Positions 11,667 to 15,193 of a stretch of DNA of 15,193 nucleotides are shown one piece after another. The number at the start of each line of letters is the position of its first letter. Positions within the stretch are counted from its first letter, which is position 1. The translations under genes and the position numbers were made by a program. The notes under the pieces were generated by a model. That model searched no databases and had not been told where the DNA came from. It saw nothing but the letters and a program-made list of their open reading frames with translations. The stretch spans positions 1-15,193 of the forward strand of contig CAMLMQ010000055.1 in assembly GCA_946481135.1 (NCBI GenBank), written 5' to 3'. The DNA is from an uncultured Microbacteriaceae bacterium (GTDB lineage: Bacteria; Actinomycetota; Actinomycetes; Actinomycetales; Microbacteriaceae).

Positions 11667-14248
11667 CCCCCTCGGCGAAGAAGCCGACCGCCCCTGCGAA
11701 GGCCCCGGTCGCCAACGCGCCGTCGGGACCGCAGGGCGGCCTGTCGCGCGATACGCGCCCCCACGCGACCTCGAACCGTGTGCTGCACATGATCGGCAAC
11801 AGCCACCTCGACCCGGTGTGGCTGTGGCCGTGGCAGGAGGGCTATCAGGAGGCCCGCGCGACGTTCAAGTCGGTGCTCGAACGCATGGACGAGTACCCCG
11901 ACTTCATCTTCACGTGCGACCAGATCGTGCTGCTGGAGTGGGTCGAGGAGCAGGACCCCGAGTTGTTCGCCCGCATCCAGGAGCGCGTCGCGGAGGGCCG
12001 CTGGGTGAACGTCGGCGGGTGGTGGGTCGAACCCGACAACAACATGCCGATGGGCGAGTCGTTCGCCCGGCAGGGGCTCTACGGCCAGCGCTACCTGCTC
12101 AGCCGCTTCGGCAAGCTCGCGGATGTCGGCATGAACGTCGACCCCTTCGGGCACAACGCCAACATCCCGCAGATCCTGCGCGGGCAGCGCATGGACTCCT
12201 ACATGTTCCTGCGCCCGGGCAAGCACGAGGGCGATCTCGACGACTCGCTCTTCCACTGGGAGTCGCCCGACGGTTCCCGCATCCTCGCGTACCGCATCCC
12301 GTTCGAGTACTGCTCCCCGCCCGGCGACGTCGCGTGGCAGACCGAGAAGTCGATCGGCCAGCTCGACTCGTCGCTCGGCGAGGGGATGGTGTTCTACGGT
12401 GTCGGCAACCACGGCGGCGGTCCGACGAAGGCCAACATCGAATCCATCTACCGCTACGACCGCATGGGCTCATTCGGGAGGATGAAGATGTCGTCACCGC
12501 GTGAGTACTTCGACGAGATGATCGCGCGGGGGCCGGCCTTCCTCGACTCCCTCGGGGTGCGGCGCGACGACCTCCAGCACCACGCGCCGGGCTGCTACTC
12601 GGCGCACTCGGGCATCAAGGCCTGGCAGCGCCGGGCGCAGTTCGCGGTGCTCAACGCCGAGCGCTGGGCCGCCGTGTCAGCGCTCGAATCCGGAATCGCG
12701 TACCCGCGCGAGGACCTCGAGCGCGCCTGGAAGCAGGTGCTCTTCAACCAGTTCCACGACATCCTGCCCGGGTCGGCGATCGAGCAGTCCTACGACGACG
12801 CCCGCGACCAGCTCGGGGAAGCGGTCGCGATCAGCAAGCGCCTCATCACGCGGGCGCACAACGTCATCGCGCGTCGCATCGACATCCCCTTCGAGGCGGC
12901 GACGCAGCCCGTCGTCGTCTTCAACCCGCACCCGTGGGCCGTCGAGGAGGACGTCGAGCTGCAGTACGGCGTGCAGCCGACGGGCGTGCACGTCGTCGAC
13001 GGACGCGGTGAGACGACCGTGTCGCAGCGCGTGCAGTCGGTCGCGACGACCGACGACAAGGGCCGCGGCGCGGTCGCCTTCCGCGCGTCGCTCCCGCCCT
13101 TCGGCTACCGGCTCTACCGTCTGCGTCCCGGGCCCGCGCTCAACCCGCCGCCGTCAGGCGGGCTCGTCGTCACCGAGACCTCGCTCGAGAACGAGCACCT
13201 CCGGGTCGTCGTCGACCCCGCCACGGGGTGGCTCAGCTCGCTCGTCGACAAGGCGACCGGCGTCGACCTCGTCGCCGGGACCCCGTCGGAGACCCACACC
13301 CAGGTGTGCGACGACCCGACCGACACGTGGGGCCACCGCGTCGTCTCCTACGCGTGGGAGGGCGCCCCGATGAACGTCGACCGCATCTCGGTGCGCTCCT
13401 CGGGGTCGCTCTTCGCGAGCCTGCGCATCGAGCGCTCGTGGGGTCGCTCGACCCTCGTCGAGGAGCTCGTGCTCGGGCACGACGCGACGCAGCTGCGCGT
13501 CGAGGTCGAGCTCGACTGGCGCGAGAAGGCGCACCTGCTGAAGCTGCGCTTCCCCACCGCTCTCGCCGACAGCCGCGGCACCTACGAGATCCCCTACGGC
13601 GAGCTCGAGCGGCCCGTCGACGGTGCGGAGGAGCCGGCCCAGTCGTGGGTCGACCTGACCGGAACGGTCGACGGCGCCCCCGCGGGTCTGACCGTCGTCG
13701 CGACGAACAAGCACGGCTGGGACGTGTCGCCCGGCGACGCCCCGAGCATCGGCATCACCGCCGTGCGCAGCCCCGTCTACTCGTGGCACGACCCGCGCCT
13801 GCTCGACGACTCGGGCTACTACTCGTATCAAGACCAGGGTCTCCAGCGGTTCCGCTACGAGGTCATCCCGCACGCGGGCGACCACCGCGCCGCGCAGCCG
13901 TCGCGCCGGGCCGTCGAGCTCGGGCAGCGCGTGCGCGCGATGCTCGAGTCGTTCCACGACGGCGACCTCGGGCCCGAGGGCTCGTACGCCGACGACGGCC
14001 ACGCGGCCGTGCAGATCACCGCGATCAAGGGCAGTGAGGATGCCGCGGCCGGCGAGGCGGGCGGCGCCGACCTCATCGTGCGCGCGGTCAACACGACGCC
14101 CGAGCCGGCGACGGCGTCGATCGACCTGCCGCTCCTCGGCCGCGCATTCGAGGCGGACTTCGGCCCCTACCAGGTGCGCACCTTCCGGGTGCCGCGCACG
14201 GGTGACCCCGTCGAGGTCGACCTGCTCGAGCTGCCCGTCGGGGAGTGA
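11663..14248 (+). CDS. GH38 alpha-mannosidase
   Basis: A retaining alpha-mannosidase of 861 residues, a normal bacterial GH38 length. The zinc-binding NSHLDPVWLWPW holds His48 and Asp50, NVDPFGHN holds the nucleophile Asp160, and GVGNHGGGPT holds the third ligand His250. FNQFHDILPGS (around 370) marks the start of the helical middle domain, and beta-sandwich domains fill the C-terminal half. There is no signal peptide; the first ~38 residues are a Pro/Ala/Lys-rich, probably disordered leader. The start is nevertheless well supported by AGGAG at 11653-11657 and the ATGA overlap. It probably trims imported mannosides such as N-glycan fragments, with the ROK kinase and isomerase processing the released sugar. 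Linkage specificity cannot be told. Confidence 0.94.
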   Translation: MTPSAKKPTAPAKAPVANAPSGPQGGLSRDTRPHATSNRVLHMIGNSHLDPVWLWPWQEGYQEARATFKSVLERMDEYPDFIFTCDQIVLLEWVEEQDPELFARIQERVAEGRWVNVGGWWVEPDNNMPMGESFARQGLYGQRYLLSRFGKLADVGMNVDPFGHNANIPQILRGQRMDSYMFLRPGKHEGDLDDSLFHWESPDGSRILAYRIPFEYCSPPGDVAWQTEKSIGQLDSSLGEGMVFYGVGNHGGGPTKANIESIYRYDRMGSFGRMKMSSPREYFDEMIARGPAFLDSLGVRRDDLQHHAPGCYSAHSGIKAWQRRAQFAVLNAERWAAVSALESGIAYPREDLERAWKQVLFNQFHDILPGSAIEQSYDDARDQLGEAVAISKRLITRAHNVIARRIDIPFEAATQPVVVFNPHPWAVEEDVELQYGVQPTGVHVVDGRGETTVSQRVQSVATTDDKGRGAVAFRASLPPFGYRLYRLRPGPALNPPPSGGLVVTETSLENEHLRVVVDPATGWLSSLVDKATGVDLVAGTPSETHTQVCDDPTDTWGHRVVSYAWEGAPMNVDRISVRSSGSLFASLRIERSWGRSTLVEELVLGHDATQLRVEVELDWREKAHLLKLRFPTALADSRGTYEIPYGELERPVDGAEEPAQSWVDLTGTVDGAPAGLTVVATNKHGWDVSPGDAPSIGITAVRSPVYSWHDPRLLDDSGYYSYQDQGLQRFRYEVIPHAGDHRAAQPSRRAVELGQRVRAMLESFHDGDLGPEGSYADDGHAAVQITAIKGSEDAAAGEAGGADLIVRAVNTTPEPATASIDLPLLGRAFEADFGPYQVRTFRVPRTGDPVEVDLLELPVGE

Positions 14249-15193
14249 TGTCCCCCGGTCTGCCGCCGCTCGCGGTCGAGGTGCTCGACGCCCCGGCCGG
14301 GGACTTCGATGTGCGGGCGGCGGGCACGTCGGTGACCGTGGCGTACCGCGGTGCCGCCCCCGTCGAGGCGGCGATCCGGATCACGGTCGCGCTCCCGGCG
14401 ACCGACCCGTGGTTCCTCATCCCCGGCGCCTTCTACGGCGAGAACCGGCCCGCGGCGAACGACCGCGTCTTCCCGCGCTACGAATCCGGCGCCTCGACGC
14501 CCGCGCAGCACGCCGCGATGGTGAGCGACGAGTGGCACGTCCGCGTCGACCGCGCGGCGACGCCGATCGTCTTCTGCTGGACCGGCGACGGCCGGGGCGG
14601 GGTCGCGCTCGGCGCCGACGAGGTCGGCCCGCTCGGCGAGCAGTCGGTCGGCTTCGCGTTCCGTGACGGCACGGCGACCCTCGCCGTCACCGCGCCCGCG
14701 CGGGAGTACCCGGTGTCGTACTACGGGTCCGACGAGCCGCGCGCCGCCGAGGTGCGCCGGCACCGCTTCACGCCGGGGGAGACCGTGACGCTCGAGGTCA
14801 CGCTCGACGCGCTCGCCGCCGACCGCCACGACTACGACCGCATCCTGCGCGCGCGGCACGCCGCATCCGCCGCGCGCTTCCCGCAGAACCCGTGGACGGA
14901 TGCGGCCACCGCCGCCGAGGTCGCCGCCGAGGGTCTCGTGCGCTGGCACTACGACCCCGACCCGGGCGTGCTGCTGGAGACGGTCGGCTTCGATCGCGAG
15001 GTGTCGGGTCAGGACGGGAAGCGCGTCGACCGGCAGGCGATGCACGTCGGCTGGGTGTCGGGCATCCCGTGGGCGTTCGCCCTCCTGCGTCATGCGCGCC
15101 GTGTCGGCGACCCCGCGGCCGAGGAGGCCGCGCGTCGGGTGATCGACTTCTGCACCGCCGAACTCTCGCCCTCGGGCACCTTCTGGGGCGTCT
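14248..15193 (+). CDS. Uncharacterised protein, N-terminal part; possible (alpha/alpha)-barrel glycosidase-like
   Basis: An open frame with no stop from ATG 14248 to the window edge (315 residues seen); codon third positions are almost all G or C, as in its neighbours, so it is a real gene. The ATG shares a base with the GH38 stop (TGATG), with GGGGAG just upstream, placing it in the same operon. Residues 1 to about 200 look beta-rich: LAVEVLDAPAGDFDV and WFLIPGAFYGENRP, then SYYGSD near residue 160. After about residue 215 it becomes helical, with LVRWHYDPDPGVLLE and HVGWVSGIPWAFALL, which resembles the start of an (alpha/alpha)6 toroid as in several glycoside hydrolase families. I do not recognise the family. 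No signal peptide is seen. It probably acts on the same oligosaccharides as GH38 and GH84. Confidence 0.8.
   Translation, partial: MSPGLPPLAVEVLDAPAGDFDVRAAGTSVTVAYRGAAPVEAAIRITVALPATDPWFLIPGAFYGENRPAANDRVFPRYESGASTPAQHAAMVSDEWHVRVDRAATPIVFCWTGDGRGGVALGADEVGPLGEQSVGFAFRDGTATLAVTAPAREYPVSYYGSDEPRAAEVRRHRFTPGETVTLEVTLDALAADRHDYDRILRARHAASAARFPQNPWTDAATAAEVAAEGLVRWHYDPDPGVLLETVGFDREVSGQDGKRVDRQAMHVGWVSGIPWAFALLRHARRVGDPAAEEAARRVIDFCTAELSPSGTFWGV

Overview
The window looks like chromosomal DNA of a high-GC actinobacterium, most likely a member of the Microbacteriaceae. The grounds are very GC-rich DNA with G or C in nearly every third codon position, genes chained through ATGA and GTGA overlaps, and copies of a palindromic 41-42 bp repeat (GGTTGAGTAG...CGTATCGAAACC) of a kind I recall from that family. 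No RNA gene, transposase, CRISPR array or phage gene was seen. No gap between genes exceeds 300 bases.

Almost every gene serves sugar or glycoside breakdown. (1) 1-1890, plus strand: the C-terminus of a GH1 beta-glycosidase, coupled to an FAD-dependent oxidoreductase. (2) 1885-2127: repeat cluster 1, between convergent genes. (3) 2122-4013, minus strand: a class II aldolase (OtnC-like) and a four-carbon acid-sugar kinase (OtnK). (4) 4034-8515, plus strand, divergent from (3): a tight four-gene operon of FGGY sugar kinase, YihT-like Schiff-base aldolase, single-cysteine Asp/Glu racemase-family protein and GH13_18 sugar phosphorylase. (5) 8510-8609: repeat cluster 2, again between convergent genes. 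(6) 8604-9935, minus strand: a cytoplasmic GH84 beta-N-acetylhexosaminidase. (7) 10085 to the right edge, plus strand: ROK sugar kinase, GmhA-like sugar-phosphate isomerase, GH38 alpha-mannosidase and a large uncharacterised gene that runs off the window.

Two metabolic themes emerge. Blocks (3) and (4) form one divergent unit in which a glycoside could be phosphorolysed, the released ketose phosphorylated, and the ketose 1-phosphate cleaved to dihydroxyacetone phosphate (DHAP) and an aldehyde; OtnK/OtnC would also end at DHAP. The combination matches no pathway I know. Blocks (6) and (7) look like intracellular clean-up of GlcNAc- and mannose-containing oligosaccharides.

A 14-bp LacI-type operator-like motif (half-site TGGsAACG) occurs at all three promoter regions, at 4045, 9939 and 10018, so both themes may answer to one regulator encoded outside the window. 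No transporter or regulator gene is present here. All four genes that converge on the two repeat clusters take their TGA stop codon from the repeat itself.
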